Shown: positions 48,426-59,780 of the stretch, piece by piece | Numbering within the stretch: the stretch's first letter is position 1 | Layout of the letters: each line of letters begins with the position of its first letter | DNA from: Cryphonectria parasitica EP155 | Taxonomy: Eukaryota; Ascomycota; Sordariomycetes; Diaporthales; Cryphonectriaceae | Assembly (NCBI RefSeq): GCF_011745365.1 | Contig: NW_024468914.1 | Span: forward strand, 1,882,001-1,946,000 | DNA: 64,000 nt | Direction of reading: 5' to 3' | The notes under the pieces: model-generated | What the model was told of the DNA's origin: nothing | The model's database searches: none | What the model saw: the letters and a program-made list of their open reading frames with translations, nothing else | Translations under genes and position numbers: made by a program

Positions 48426-48967
48426 TGGATTTTCCCGGGCCCCCTGACGCGTTAAGCGCTCCTGGCCCCGCAACCGCCTGGCACTCAAACCGAGTTCCCA
48501 CCTGCTGATTCACAGAGCATAAATCCGCGTAGCTGGGCTCGCAAGAACATAAAGAGATTAGGGATTCCTGCTCTTGAATCCAAAGATAATATGTACTCTT
48601 TTGTACGATTATAGCAGCTGCAGTCGTGATTTTTCTCAGAGTAGCATCATTTACAGCTTAGCAAGATGTTAGGCACGACTCCCGGCCCCACCCCATTAAC
48701 CGCCGAGCTGAGGGAGCACAGCAGCTACGCGCCGCGCCGCCTTTAGAAACAATCCCGCTCTGTATTCTGCTGTAATACGTCTGGTTCTCGAAAGCCCAAC
48801 AGATCTCCCTCCTTCCGAGCAAAGCCTGATCAACCTAAGATCATCAGTGCTCTCAGCGAACTGGTCTATGCCTAGTATAGCAGAAAATGCCGCCATGCAC
48901 AACACATCGCTCATCTCGACAGCCCCGTAGAACAATATGATTTCAACAGATTCCTTCCCCAACCCGG
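48426..48967. other. Intergenic stretch without a supported gene
   Basis: Mixed composition. Short frames on both strands (plus from 48,665; minus 48,696-48,962) show no continuation or recognisable domain. The plus-strand frames may be the ruined N-terminus of the kinase-like gene that follows. Confidence 0.4.
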
Positions 48968-50808
48968 GATCTCGAGCTCGAGTTAGAGCTACAACAGTTT
49001 TACACAGCCCACACGAACATCATTCACAACAGTGATTATCTGCTGCACAAGTCCGATCAGAGCCTGCTGGCCATCGTCGCTGCGTATATTCAGGCAGCAT
49101 CCATCGACCCGCAGGTAGATATGCTGCCCCGGCTGAGAGTTCTTTTTGAATAACTCGGCGTGAGCGATCAGCAGCCAGCAGTAGATATCCGAACAGGCCT
49201 GTTTCTCTACCGAGACAGCAGCTAAGTAATACAAGGTGCTGGGTGCAACGCATATTCGTACCGAGATGGAGTATGCACTAGCAGTTGGCAATCTCCGAAC
49301 TGCCATCCTGTTTGTTCTGTGGAAAGACCAGGCTCTCCTAATCAACAACTCGTCGGGGCTCCTCCGCCTGACAGGAAGGCCAGACAAGCTGGGAGAGCTC
49401 GACATAGAGCTCAAGAAATACAAAACTCTCGACCCGGGCTCTTGGATCCTCCAGAGCGACAGCACCCGCCTGTAGCTCCCAGCTCCGACCGTACCGCTAT
49501 GATCTCCTTCTCGAGGAGCATACGAAAAAGAGGACAGCCCGGGCTGTGTCGTCGTCTTCCAAGGCAGCTCGGCTCTCGGTGGACCACCAGCGCAGCAGCA
49601 TGAGGGCCAGCATTGCCGACCTGCATTCCGATCCCGAGAACGCTGCGAAGAGTCTCATCTGGAAAGCCGTCGCGCATGAGATTGACGATCTAGCCAACCT
49701 CAGCATTCCCCTAGGCTGCATCTTGCACATAGTTGATCACACTACAGCTGCAGGCGAGTACTCTATGAGGCGCCTTGATGGCTGGTTGGTAACCAGAAGC
49801 CACGGGCTCATCTTCAAGGCTGTCTAGTGCAGAATCGCATAACAGTTCCGAGTTGTTATTGTGAAGATGTACAAACCTGCTGCAGGTGATGAAAATCCGG
49901 TGCAAAATGCTATTGATCGCTGGAAGAGGGAAGTGAAGATACATTGTGGTCTGCAATATGTATGCTTTCTTTTTATTTTTTCTTTCTTTCTTTCTTTTTT
50001 TTTTTTTCATTTATATATAACAAATTCTCCTTGATATTTCTAACTATATCCTCGCTTTCCCCAGCTATACATTGCTAGCCTTGTAGTATTTGATGCTTGC
50101 TTGCTAGTGCTTCTTGTGGAGCTAAAGAATGCTCATGATCTGAGCAGCTTCTAATGGTATTACTCACGAAACTTATCAAGAGCTAGCTATTTCAAGAGAA
50201 CTATCGATAATGCTTATACTATCTGTGCTGATATAGCAAGTGCGCTGAGCTATCTATAAAACAAGAATATTATCCATGATGATATTAAGGCGCTGAATAT
50301 CTTATATTATAGACAAAACAGCGCTATACTTATCGATTTTGAGCTTAGCTATTTCGTAAGCGAAAGCATTACTCAAACGGATGGATTACTATAGTATAAG
50401 GAACCTGCTATACAATTAACTAATCAAAATGAGATGATATTAAGCAATATATTCTCATTAAATGTTTTAATGCTATATCTGATAAGCAAGGTTTCTCTTT
50501 TCGATCAGCAATCCGGGTAGTTCATCCGTAATGCTATTCTGTACGAACCCGAAGCAATAGCCTTGCAGAGAGCATGATTCGAGATGCTGGAAATCAAAAG
50601 ATACGCTTTCGAGACGCTACCGCCCGGATGCGCGAGCACTAAGGAGGCAAAACTCCGTAACCTTGTTAGCAAGATGCTGCTCTCTAGGTCGGAATGCATC
50701 AGTGCCCGAGATCTGGCGAGAGAGTTGGGTTCAGAGCAGGGACAGTCTGCTTCAGGGAAAAGCAACTACAGTTCCCAGAGACAGCTGGAATATGGACTAG
50801 CTGACTGA
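48968..50808 (+). pseudogene. Protein-kinase-like pseudogene
   Basis: Plus-strand gene remnant. The N-terminal region of about 330 residues is readable in pieces: 48,968-49,235, 49,236-49,475 and 49,546-49,827, in different frames because of small indels. An intron at 49,960-50,064 has GTATGC, branch-like CTAAC and CCCCAG. The downstream exon has kinase signatures: NIIHDDIKALNILYY is the catalytic loop (HDD-I-K-x2-N, where HRD is usual) and LIDFELSY corresponds to DFG. Further downstream a helical C-lobe ends with SARDLARELGSE before a stop near 50,808. At least five in-frame stops (49,150, 49,213, 50,152, 50,252, 50,393 regions) and two frameshifts make it non-functional. Family: fungal Ser/Thr-type kinase-like protein; substrate unknown. 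Confidence 0.65.
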
Positions 50809-51262
50809 TCGGGGTTTCGGGGTTAGAATTCAGGATAAGTTGTGATCGGGTCTTGTATTTCATTTTGCACTGGAAAAAAAAAAAGGCTTGTCTCTTTCGA
50901 AGCTCGTACCGCCATGACAACAACCCGCCCCTCTGTAAAGAGCAGCATCCCTCTTCTCAGGCCCGTCGGGTTCCTCACTTGGGTTCGGGGAGCTGCTTTG
51001 ACTTGACTCTGTTTGTGGAAATGAATGGGACGGAAGCCGGGCAAACAAAGCAAGCTTATGACGGCCGAGATGGATGCCATGACGATAACCGCTGAAGAAG
51101 CTCGGTAAGCTTGTAGGGTTCACATCACTGCGGGGTAGAAGCAGCTAATGGACAGCACAGGCCAGACCGGACGATACCGTATTCTCGTTTCCGGCAATCA
51201 TGGCCGACAACACTCACACACACATACCGCCTGACGCATGATCCTTAAGACCATCAGCCATC
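50809..51262. other. Unresolved stretch, possible small exons
   Basis: No clear gene. On the plus strand GTAAGC near 51,106 and CACAG near 51,161 could be splice sites between a short ORF (AEMDAMTITAEEA) and a downstream exon, perhaps the 5' part of the small gene beginning at 51,263, but phases do not settle it. Competing minus-strand frames (50,823-51,123) are equally unsupported. Confidence 0.25.
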
Positions 51263-51787
51263 ATGAGGAAGAAGCAACGGCCATTATCGCTAAGCATAAT
51301 CGATTACCAGTCAAGCAAAAGAGTCATAGTTTGTTCTGACCAGGTGAGTAGGTGCTTGGATCTCGCTTGCACTAGCTTACTGCCTCCTAACGTAACCACA
51401 ACAGGGTGCCTGCACACCGCCATGCACCGACCACGCCCCGCCCACTTCTCGCTCTAGGCCGACTCCGAAGAACAGTGTGAAGAAAAGACGTCTTGAAGAT
51501 TGGCTGGGAGAAGTCCGTGCGATCTTGCCTTCAGAGCTGCTGCTATCCACCAATTTGTCGGCGCTCCGGGCCGAGTCCTCCCGGATAGCGGAAGGTTCAG
51601 ACAACGAGTTCTACATCAACGAGTTTCAACCGACTTCTGTTACCAGCGGGTCGCAGCCTGAGCTAGTCGAGCTTTCGACCTACCGCGACTTTCATCTTGG
51701 AGACAGTTAGATCTTTTATTGCAATCCAAACGAAGATTTCTGCAAACACGTTCAGAAGCTGGTGCTATCATGCAAGATCTGTCGTAG
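51263..51787 (+). pseudogene. Small spliced gene, unknown product, one premature stop
   Basis: Exon 1 51,263-51,343 (27 codons, phase 0). Intron 51,344-51,404 has canonical GTGAGT, internal CCTAACG and ACAG. Exon 2 starts at 51,405 in the same phase and is open to TAG at 51,708-51,710, giving 128 residues. The same frame continues beyond that TAG with IFYCNPNEDFCKHVQKLVLS and then CKICR to TAA near 51,787, so the TAG may be a nonsense mutation and the native protein about 154 residues with a C-terminal Cys/His cluster (C...C-x3-H...C-x2-C). Central part: KKRRLEDWLGEVRAILPSE, basic then amphipathic. No family recognised. The last codons run into a copia LTR fragment. Confidence 0.45.
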
Positions 51788-51862
51788 CTAAAAGGAGTGA
51801 CCACTCCCAGCTGACTGGAAGTAGTGGTGATCTATATAGCTAACGGTTGGACTCGCACATAT
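51783..51862 (-). repeat. Copia LTR fragment
   Basis: Contains AGCTAAAAGGAGTGACCACT followed by CCCAGCTGACTGGAA, shared with the LTR ends at 52,041 and 53,654. Probably a solo or truncated LTR. Confidence 0.6.
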
Positions 51863-52040
51863 ATCATCATACAAATACCTCATCGCTTTGCATATAACAC
51901 ACTTTCTGTTTAGCAATTTTTCCCTTGACTCAGAAGATATTATATCTAGGCTAGCATAACGCTTATTATTCAGAAAGATATAGAAAGCTTATGAGGAGAG
52001 AGATATGGAATTAGCTCAAGCCTTGGAGAAAGATAAAGTA
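51863..52040. other. AT-rich spacer
   Basis: Nothing recognised between the LTR fragment and the copia remnant. Confidence 0.4.
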
Positions 52041-52282
52041 TGCGAAAACAGCTAAAAGGAGTGATCACTCCCTGAGACTGGGAATGCACGTATGATCTAT
52101 ATGTGCGAGGGCAAAAAGATTGCATTGCTGAGCGCTGAAGAGAAAAGAGAAAGGAAGAGAAACGCTACGAGGCCAGCTATCTGGGGCTATAAACAGGTCT
52201 GGCTGTTGGCTGGCTGGAGAGGCCGTGCACGGCCCTGGGCCAGTGACTCACTGGCTCTCGCACACACCCCCTCAGCCAACAG
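52041..52282 (-). repeat. Left copia LTR (3' end of remnant)
   Basis: Minus-strand TGTTGGCTGAGGGGG to TTTAGCTGTTTTCGCA, 242 bp; lies just downstream of the pol C-terminus. Confidence 0.65.
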
Positions 52283-52389
52283 CTAGGCCATCCTCACCAC
52301 CAACCCGTATTTCGTGACTTTTCCCTTGGTGTTTTCCTTCATCCTCCTCGCCGTGATTCCTTTTTCTAACCTATTTGTCGTCACTCGTA

Positions 52390-53442
52390 GACTGAGCAAC
52401 TCACGAGGCCAAGGGCCTTCACGAATTTCGTGTGTTTGTTAGGTTCAAGTGCCTTGGTCAGTCCATCAGCGGCCATATCCCCCGTGCCGATGTGCTGTAT
52501 GTTGAAGTCACCCTGACTGGTCCTCTCGACAATCCACTTGAAACGAATATCTATGTGGCGCGTACGAGCTACGTTGTTTTTGTTCAGAACGTTGTGCCTA
52601 GCATTCAGGCTATCCGTGAAGAGGAGTAGAGGCTTCTTGACGTCGAGGCCAAACTCCCTGATGAAAGACTAGACTCAGACGAGGGCCTGATCAGCTGGGG
52701 TCAGGTTGACGAATTCTGCTTCTGTCGTTGACAATGTTACCAAGGTCTGTACCTTTGATCTCCATATAACAGGCGCTCCTGCTGCGAAAACAACGTAGCC
52801 AGCAGTAGACCACCTGGTGGCGATGTCGTCAGCCCAAGATGCGTCAGCGTGAGCGTTAACGATGTTGTTCAAGAGCATGCAACCATTGAAGAGGATGCTA
52901 AGGTCGAGGTTCCTCTCGAGGTAGCGAAATAGGTGCTTTTGAAGGTGTATATGAGCTGCTGAGGAGCCCGCATTACCTTTGGCGATCTTTCCCACCGTGA
53001 ACGAGATGTCAGGCCTCGTACCAGTAGATAGCCAATTCAGTGCTCCTGTACGCTTTTGATAGAGCTTCGTCTGGTTATAAAGAGGCTCCCAGGCCTTAGG
53101 CAGTTCAAAGCTAACCGGCCACGGGGTCTTCGCGACCTTGTGTGACTCAAAGCTGTATAGGGTGACGATCTTTCTGGCATATTCCTCCTGCGAGAGGAAG
53201 ATCGTCAAGTTCTCCTTGTCCCTTTTGATGTTGAAGCTCAGGAACTTCTCAGGCTCTCCCAAAAGCGCTGGGACGCTGTGCTGGATGAACATCACCCTTG
53301 TTCCGTCCATCTTGAATGCCATCATTGTTGGTAGTCTTGGTGATGATGGAAGAGGGACTGTAGCCGCCTTCTCAATGCTTGGAACAGCTTGTATGTTCTT
53401 GTTAATGGACTGGCTTGCGATGTTCTCGTTATCAGAGTTCAT
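52390..53442 (-). pseudogene. Copia gag-RT/RNase H fusion remnant
   Basis: ATG at 53,442 begins a gag-like N-terminus (MNSDNENIASQSINKN, then VPLPSSPRLPT and FKMDGTRVMF). After about 65 residues it continues in frame with the C-terminal part of copia reverse transcriptase/RNase H: FLSFNIKRDKENLTIFLSQE, GALNWLSTGTRPDISFTVGK, HADASWADDIATRWSTAGY and VTLSTTEAEFV. Gag middle, protease, integrase and most of RT are therefore deleted. The open frame stops at 52,675. The remaining C-terminus is readable with stops to about 52,400 (THIDIRFKWI, DMAADGLTKAL). The catalytic RNase H-type Asp and Glu are present, but the protein cannot be autonomous. Confidence 0.8.
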
Positions 53443-53653
53443 TTGTTATGGGAATCAGGACGGCTTGGTGTCCTGAAGAGCTTGAGGGTCGAAAGGACTA
53501 GCTTGAGGGTTCTCTCTGTTGTTTTTGAGTGAATTCAACCGCGTTGAGCGCGATTCGAGGTCGAATTCGAGGTTTTTGCCGTAATCAGGGGTCGAGGAAC
53601 GATTCAAATATCGTGAATGCTCGAAAGAAAGAGCAAGAGGGCTGCATAACCTG

Positions 53654-53803
53654 TGCGACAGCTAAAAGGAGTGACCACTCCCAGCTGACTGGAAACGGCT
53701 GTGGCTTACATAGCTGCGTAACGGTCGAACTCATACAATATCAGATTTCCAAGATCTAGAGATCCGATTCCTATCTTGATCTATTGGGCGAGATTTCCCA
53801 ACA
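53654..53803 (-). repeat. Right copia LTR (5' end of remnant)
   Basis: Minus-strand TGTTGGGAAATCTCGCCC to TTTTAGCTGTCGCA, 150 bp, followed after two bases by GGTTATGCAGCCC, a copia-type primer-binding-like site. Confidence 0.6.
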
Positions 53804-53954
53804 CTGCTGCCCTAAACATAACAATCGAAGATCAAAAGCTTCCCTAAGTACTGCATATCTCAATCTAGCATCTAAAGATGAAATCAATTCAGCTATCAGG
53901 AATATCGATATAATGCTATTCATCTATCTTATCTATAACTCTCAGAACGCCACT

Positions 53955-56681
53955 TCAGGAGTCCGGATAAGATACAATGCTAGATATTGCATTGTTGAAT
54001 TCTTTAATAGTAGCATCGTATAGAGATTCTGATTCTGGCAGCGTGCCAATATATAACTTGCTTTCAGCTGAGATGAGAAATAGAATCCGGCGAAGTTCGC
54101 TGCATAGTAGCTTAACATAGGCAAGGGATAGCGGAAATTGAGCCAGAAGCTCATCAAAGCCATCAGCATGCATAAGCCCCTACTTGCTGCATGCAATATC
54201 ATCAAAAGAACCCATATACTACATTTTCCAAATATTATTGAGCAGCCTTTCCTTTGGGTTGCAAAGAAACCCCCTCTCCCATGCCCGGCAGCCGCAGACC
54301 CAGAGGAGAACATAGAAGAAGAACTCCAGATTGTGTCGGAAGGTGTATTCAGCGTTCCGTAGGACCTCGATAGCCATAAACTCCATTGTGCCAGTCTGAT
54401 AGCATGCACCTGATCTACCGCTGCTTATCTGCTTAGCTAAGTTAAGATTGATTAGCATTCCGGTAAATTCATTAGCATAGCGAGGATCTGTAATGATAAT
54501 ATTGTTTTTCGAGATATCTTTATATAGAATCTTGCTGGTCAAGTACAGAGATCGATGAGCTCTGATAACGTCTCGGAGAGCAGTAAGCAGTTCAGATATA
54601 GTTGTGAAGCTGTTAAGACCTTGCCCTGCAGGAGAGATAGCGAGGCAGCCGAGCTGGCGGTTGTTGTATGAATTAGAGCTCCGATTGTATAGACTGCTCG
54701 GAGTATCAGGTTTCAGCTCGTAGCAGAGCCCTGAGGAGTGGCTGTTAGACTTCTGCCTCTTAGCAGTAGCTATATTCTGGCTGTCAACAGACGCTCGCTT
54801 TCTTGAGTTATGGCTCTTCTGGCGAGCTAGCTGCAGTACTTGTGTTAGGGATCCAGATTGATTGGTGAACTGTTTGTTCGGCTCGGCTTGGCTAATCTGC
54901 TGCAGCTGGAGCGATTGCGAAGTAAGGAAGCGGGATGATGTGAGCTCAGCGCTGGCAGCACTATGAATAGTTCATGGGCGACCAAATACGAGATTGCTGC
55001 GGAGATTAGCAATGCTCGTAATTCTCTGATATCCTACAAACTGAGCAATGCCCTCAATGCCTTTCTCGTAAGCAAGCCTAAGATGATCTGCCTCTGGGAG
55101 CTGCTTGTTCGAAGTTTAGAAGAACTTCATAACATTATTGTGATTAGTTGTTCTAAAGTAGGTTATGCTTTAGCAGACTACTGCTCTCTGCTTAATGAAT
55201 AGCTTCTGATCTAGCTGTAGTTTCCTCTTCTTGCTATACATATTGCTTGTAAGAGTAATAGTGCGCTTGCTGCTTCTGCAGTTAGTAAAAGTATTGAGGC
55301 TGAGCTTCTTATCGCTTATGAATGCATATCCAGCCAGAAAGAGTATAAACTTATTGAGCTTCTTGTGAATATCGAATTCGCTAGAGCTGTAAGAGCTTGA
55401 TCTATCAAAAATCCAGAGCTCCATCTTGGTTCCGTATAGGAAGAATCTGTAAGCAAACCGACGGATAAGCTGGCTGATAAAGAGATTGTACATGTAGCGA
55501 GAGAGCTGTAGCAGCAGCGTTTTAGGGCTGGGGTGTGACTGCTTATGCTCTCTGAGAACGAGTATATCCTTCCAGTTGTATTTGGAAGTATCAACGCCTC
55601 TAGGCTTCAGGAAGACATCGAGCTGCTGCAAGGCCTTACTGCCCGTCAGAGCGCTGATGCTCGGAGCGCTGTGGTATGTGGATGGTATACTAACGAGAAA
55701 GTTCTCCTGGAATTGAAGCAGCTATGCTCAGACGTTCTCCTGTATTGGGAGATTGGAAAAGTCCGTCTACCGCTCATCGATATGTCTTGCGCTGATGGAC
55801 TGGTAGATAGTTCTGCACTGCTTGGTTCATAACTAGCTTTCGAAGTATTTTTCGAAGAAGCTGTTTACGCCTCGAAAGATAGTCCCGTTGAGCTCGTACA
55901 AGAGAGCCTGATTCAGTATCTTCTTGGTCTGCTCCTTGCCCTGAAACGACGACGTGGAGCGGACCACCGGCGTGCTGCTAACAGGCGTCGGGATGCTTCG
56001 AGGAGGGGTTTTCGGGGCAGCAGGGGCTAATGCAGTGATAGCGGCATGGAATTCGTCTCAGATCAGTGTATCACCGGAACGGTCATCGAGAGCTGTCTTG
56101 AGGAGGGGTTTGATGCAGTCGAGATCGAAGTTGTTAGAGAGAACAGCAGAGATGAGTCTCAGGAGATCCTAGCTAAGGGAGCTGTGGTTTGCATTCGAGC
56201 GCAGATTACGGAGAGCTGGGAGGGTTCGGATAGTAAACAGGAGATCGAAGGCGAGATTCTGGATATCTGTATAGAATTTAGACAGGACTCTTTCAGCTAA
56301 GCATTCATCTTTCTCTTACCTTCTTTAACAAGCTGATCAAGCGCGTCTGGGGTGCAAGAGATGTTTCTGTCTTTACAGAGTGAAGCAAAAGAAGCATGAA
56401 AAGCATCAAGTTTGTTCCTAATCGGATAGCTTCTGATCTCTAATAGCAATTGATCCGCTATTGTAGGTATGTAGAGCTACAGCATAAGCTAGAGAGAAGA
56501 GGCTGTGAGTATAAGAAGGGGGATTGATTCGATAATGCAGTAGACTTGATTCCGTAAGCGTATTTTCAGAGTTGTTGATGAGAGCAGCATATAGGAGCGG
56601 TTTGATGCGGTTGGGAACGGAGCCGAGAGCGTTGGGCGGCGAGATGGCTTCAAAACAGTCTGTTCTAGCAGGAGGTTGCAA
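53955..56681 (-). pseudogene. FunK1-type fungal protein kinase pseudogene
   Basis: Full-length relic, about 900 codons from ATG 56,681 to stop 53,955. N-terminal region: ARTDCFEAISPPNALG, then after a +1/-1 shift near 56,420 KLDAFHASFASLCKDRNISC; the middle reads SSFQGKEQTKKILNQALLYE and ELNGTIFRGVNSFFEKYFES; 55,631-55,170 is open for 153 codons with WKDILVLREHKQSH and MELWIFDRSSSYSS. Kinase core at 54,542-54,219: ILYKDISKNNIIITDP is the catalytic loop (HRD now YKD), INLNLAK replaces IDLDLAK, then GRSGACYQTGTMEFMAIEVL. C-terminus ends near EFNNAISSIVSYPDS. These are hallmarks of the fungal FunK1 family. Stops and frameshifts are scattered; substitutions His-to-Tyr, Arg-to-Lys and Asp-to-Asn fit RIP. 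Plus-strand ORFs inside it are shadows. Confidence 0.85.
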
Positions 56682-57482
56682 CGCTCTGTATTATAATGTA
56701 ATCAGCTGAGTGAGCGTGCAGAGCTGGAAGCTAGCTAGCGTTCTTTACCGTCTTAGTTGAGTTAATGGATACGTTCGAGATGCTCTTTTCTTTGCGAAGT
56801 ACTAAAAGATAAGCAGCTGGTGATGATCTTTGACTGTAGTTGAGATGCTATAGGAGGAGGATATAACTCCTAAGGTGGATGCGGTTGATGGAGGTTGCGT
56901 TTAGAGAAGCACCAGCTCAGCTATGCGGCTGAGTTAGCCGGAAGGAACATTTCTATTCCGAGTCGATTATTCGTCAGTCATTCCTGGCGGCTGAATGTGG
57001 GGTAGGGCGTCATTTGGTAGCAACAAGGTAAACCCATCATACCCGTGGGCGCTAGCTTTCCTGGCCCACCTCCGTTCCTCCAGTGAGCGGGATAGCGAGC
57101 TGCACTTATACCGGTCTCACAGTGATTTCCTCCCCTTACCATTGCTAATTGTCCCTTGCTGAATCTTCACACTCGAAGACTTCATGACTGTTGCGCAGCA
57201 AAAACGTTACAGCGATGTAGGACGGATTTCGGTACTTCAAATCCGGAGCATGCTGGACAGGCGGCAAGTGACCTACATGATGTTCTTGACGAGGATATCC
57301 TCTCGAGGCCTGTTACGCTACCAAGTCCTAGGTCGACATCTGAAAAGCAAAAGTCTGGAGGCTGGTTAAGTGTTAGAGAGACGTTCAACTTTACGCCCAT
57401 ACGAACGACGACATCAGGGGCGCGATCAGTCAGAGAGCCGAGCTTCTTCGACGGCGTTAACCAACGACGCAGGGGATAGAAA
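56682..57482. other. Stretch without a supported gene
   Basis: Between the FunK1 and patatin pseudogenes. Overlapping ORFs of 60-107 codons on both strands at 57,156-57,479 (one plus frame contains DLHDVLDEDILSRPVTLPSP) are possible gene ends but show no domain or splice context. Confidence 0.35.
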
Positions 57483-59780
57483 TTACATCAGGGCTCTGTT
57501 GTAGATAGCTTGAAGTGCACAGCTGGATTGCAGTTTCAAATAACTTACTCTAATTTCCAGATGGCTATTATCTATTGAGAACGATATCCGTTTTGCTTCT
57601 TGAAGGTCTCTCAGTGTGAGAGGGCAGTTGCTCAAGTTCCAGCCTGTGCCTAGTGTGTTTCTGATCCTGACGTTTAAGCCGCTATCTATGGACTGGACGT
57701 AGATTTGAAATTTTCTTGAAAATACATAACCCGACTTCACCTTGGCTAGAACACCCGGCGAATAGAAATCTGTAGTACGTTCGATCTCGCCGTTACCACG
57801 GAAGCCAAGGCAGACACCGCGCCTGCACATCCTTGTTAGGATAGCAGTCAAGTTTGGGCCGCCGGCACTTTACAGCCAGAGTGATCACATTAGGCAGCTC
57901 AGTTTCTTCCGGCATTTCAACCAGCTTGAGGTAGAAGAGTGAAGCCACGATCTGACTTCTTATTTCGAGTACATTGTGGCTGATGGTAGAGTTAATCTCG
58001 AGGTCGACGGAACATCCCGGCCATAGTCCTTGTGTTTTGGCCTCTGCACTATAGAATCTAATAATTAGAAAAGCAACCCCTTACGCGGGAGAAGGAAGAA
58101 GCTAACTAATCGGTGACCACTTGTACCTTACTGCTTTGCAGCTTATCTACACCAAATCTGAGTCCGCGGGCCAAAGTCGAAAGACTCTTTGCCTATCTTG
58201 CATGATGAAATCCTCCGAAGATGATATAGGCAGTCATCCACTAATGCTTGCAGAAAATCATCATAGTAAAGAAAATACCAATTCCATTGGCAATAACAAG
58301 ACCAAACAGATTATGCAGTGGACATCGCAGCTTACTATATATATGCTTTAAAAGCTTTACAATTTTCATCCTATCTTTCCTCTCTCTCCCTAGTGTTAAG
58401 ATGCGTATACCTGCTGATCGAGGTTTGACATTTAGCAGCATGTTATTAACCTTCCCATACAGGAGGCAGGCGGGCAGTTGGAAATCATAGCCGCTTTCGC
58501 TGCAGCCGTAACACTGAACGCATATCTCGCAAATCTCGTGACCACATGATAGAGTAAAGCGTGCAGATTAGGACAAACATGAGAGGCATAATGATTTATA
58601 AACCTTTCCTGCATGTCCTACTTCGGCCAGGACTTTCCTGTGTAATGAAAGTGGGTGAATGCTATAGTTGTCAATTTCGCGTGCTAGAGAGGTGAATTCG
58701 TTCCGAACCCGCTGTATAATAGGTCTCGCCAAAGCGATCTTATCATGGTATAGCTCCTCAAAAACATTATCATGCGGAAATGCTGCCCCATGTCAGCGGC
58801 GGTTAGGCATTACCTATGCCTATTAACTTACCGCCTATGCCGGCGAGATATTGGTCTCTCAGCAGTACTGATGCTACCAGACGAGGCATTTGTACGGCAA
58901 CGCTGCTCCGGTCAAAGAGTTTCCGCACCTGCTCCTGAAACTGTTCAGGCAGTGGAAACGAGCGTGCAGCTCGCATTAGATTGAAAATACCGGCCACATT
59001 GCATGAGAAGTGAAGACAAGCGGCTCGAAGGACTTGAATAAGTTGCGAGCCGGTAAGCGGAGCCCTTTGGGTTAATAGACTTCGAGATACAGCTGTGACC
59101 TGATAGCACAGGCCTTGGTAGTCTCGTGGGCCATATATTGACTTCAAACCAGTGAAGCATGACTTCCAAGCTGTCTCTGAAGCGCTCGGGTCGAGCTTCC
59201 CATTGATAGCTCGAAGCTTCACGGTCATTCGAAGACCGAGATCCTCGGGCGCTGGCCAGCTAGATCGCGATATGCAAATCAGCGGTCGGTATCTGTTCCT
59301 TTGGCCCGCGATCAACTTCACCCAAGTGGCAAGCAGTTGCAGAATATTGTCAAGAATTCCAAACTCTTCCTCTTGAAACACGACAGCCGTACTTATTGGA
59401 ACAAGCGCAAGGGCATGCAAGCGATTTGCAACCTCGGTATGCTTGGCATACCCACTGCGTAGAGGATACAAGGATATATTGCCTTTTGCAGGACTGCATC
59501 CGATTATTCTGGTGCCTTCTGCTAAATGTAAAGTAGACTCAGCGATAATTGTTTGATGATTAACACAGTTTAAGTCTATCCGATGGAGCCGTGCAGAAGA
59601 AAGCCTGCCTCGTATAAACAAAATAATAAGCAGTTCTGTACGATGGGTGCTGATGTGCTGATAGGCATCTTTGTATTCCACTAAGACTGCATCGCAGACC
59701 CCCGCCCGCTGAAGATCTATCCAACAGTGCGATGCCATGATTAGTAGATCATGGGGGACCTGCGAAATTAGACACCGCAA
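57483..59780 (-). pseudogene. Patatin-like phospholipase protein with RING-like finger, pseudogene
   Basis: Exon 1 59,780-58,832 is open for 316 codons (LAEGTRIIGCSPAKGNISLY ... GSQLIQVLRAACLHF); its fold is not recognised. Intron 58,831-58,783 (49 nt) has GTAAGT, CTAACC/CTGACA and GGCAG. Exon 2 continues in phase with HDNVFEELYHDKIALARPII, then a RING-like finger near 58,590-58,520 (CLSCL...C-G-H-E-I-C-E-I-C). The patatin domain follows: ILTLGRERKDR stands where LDGGGSRG is expected, and NLFGLVIANGIGIF where the G-x-S-x-G elbow is expected, so oxyanion and nucleophile motifs are ruined. After a frameshift FGPRTQIWC is readable, most of the catalytic domain is missing near 58,100, and C-terminal segments follow at 58,060-57,483 (LFYLKLVEMPEETELPNVIT; TTDFYSPGVLAKVKSGYVFS). 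Such proteins are typical fungal accessory or immunity-like phospholipases. Confidence 0.72.

Larger units (their letters stand above)
52041..53803 (-). mobile_element. Internally deleted, probably chimeric Ty1/copia remnant
   Basis: Minus-strand element of about 1.8 kb. Right end: LTR-like 53,654-53,803 beginning TGTTGGGAAATC, followed by a PBS-like GGTTATGCAGCCC. Then a gag start at 53,442 fused to the end of pol. Left end: LTR-like 52,041-52,282 beginning TGTTGGCTGAGG. The two terminal repeats share only their last about 45 bp (CAGTC...GTGGTCACTCCTTTTAGCTGT) and differ in length (150 and 242 bp). They therefore belong to different subfamilies, which points to recombination between two elements. 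Confidence 0.7.

Noticed and set aside
49411..49730. Minus-strand ORFs over the kinase-like pseudogene N-terminus.
   Set aside because: No continuation, while plus-strand fragments join across frameshifts into one protein.
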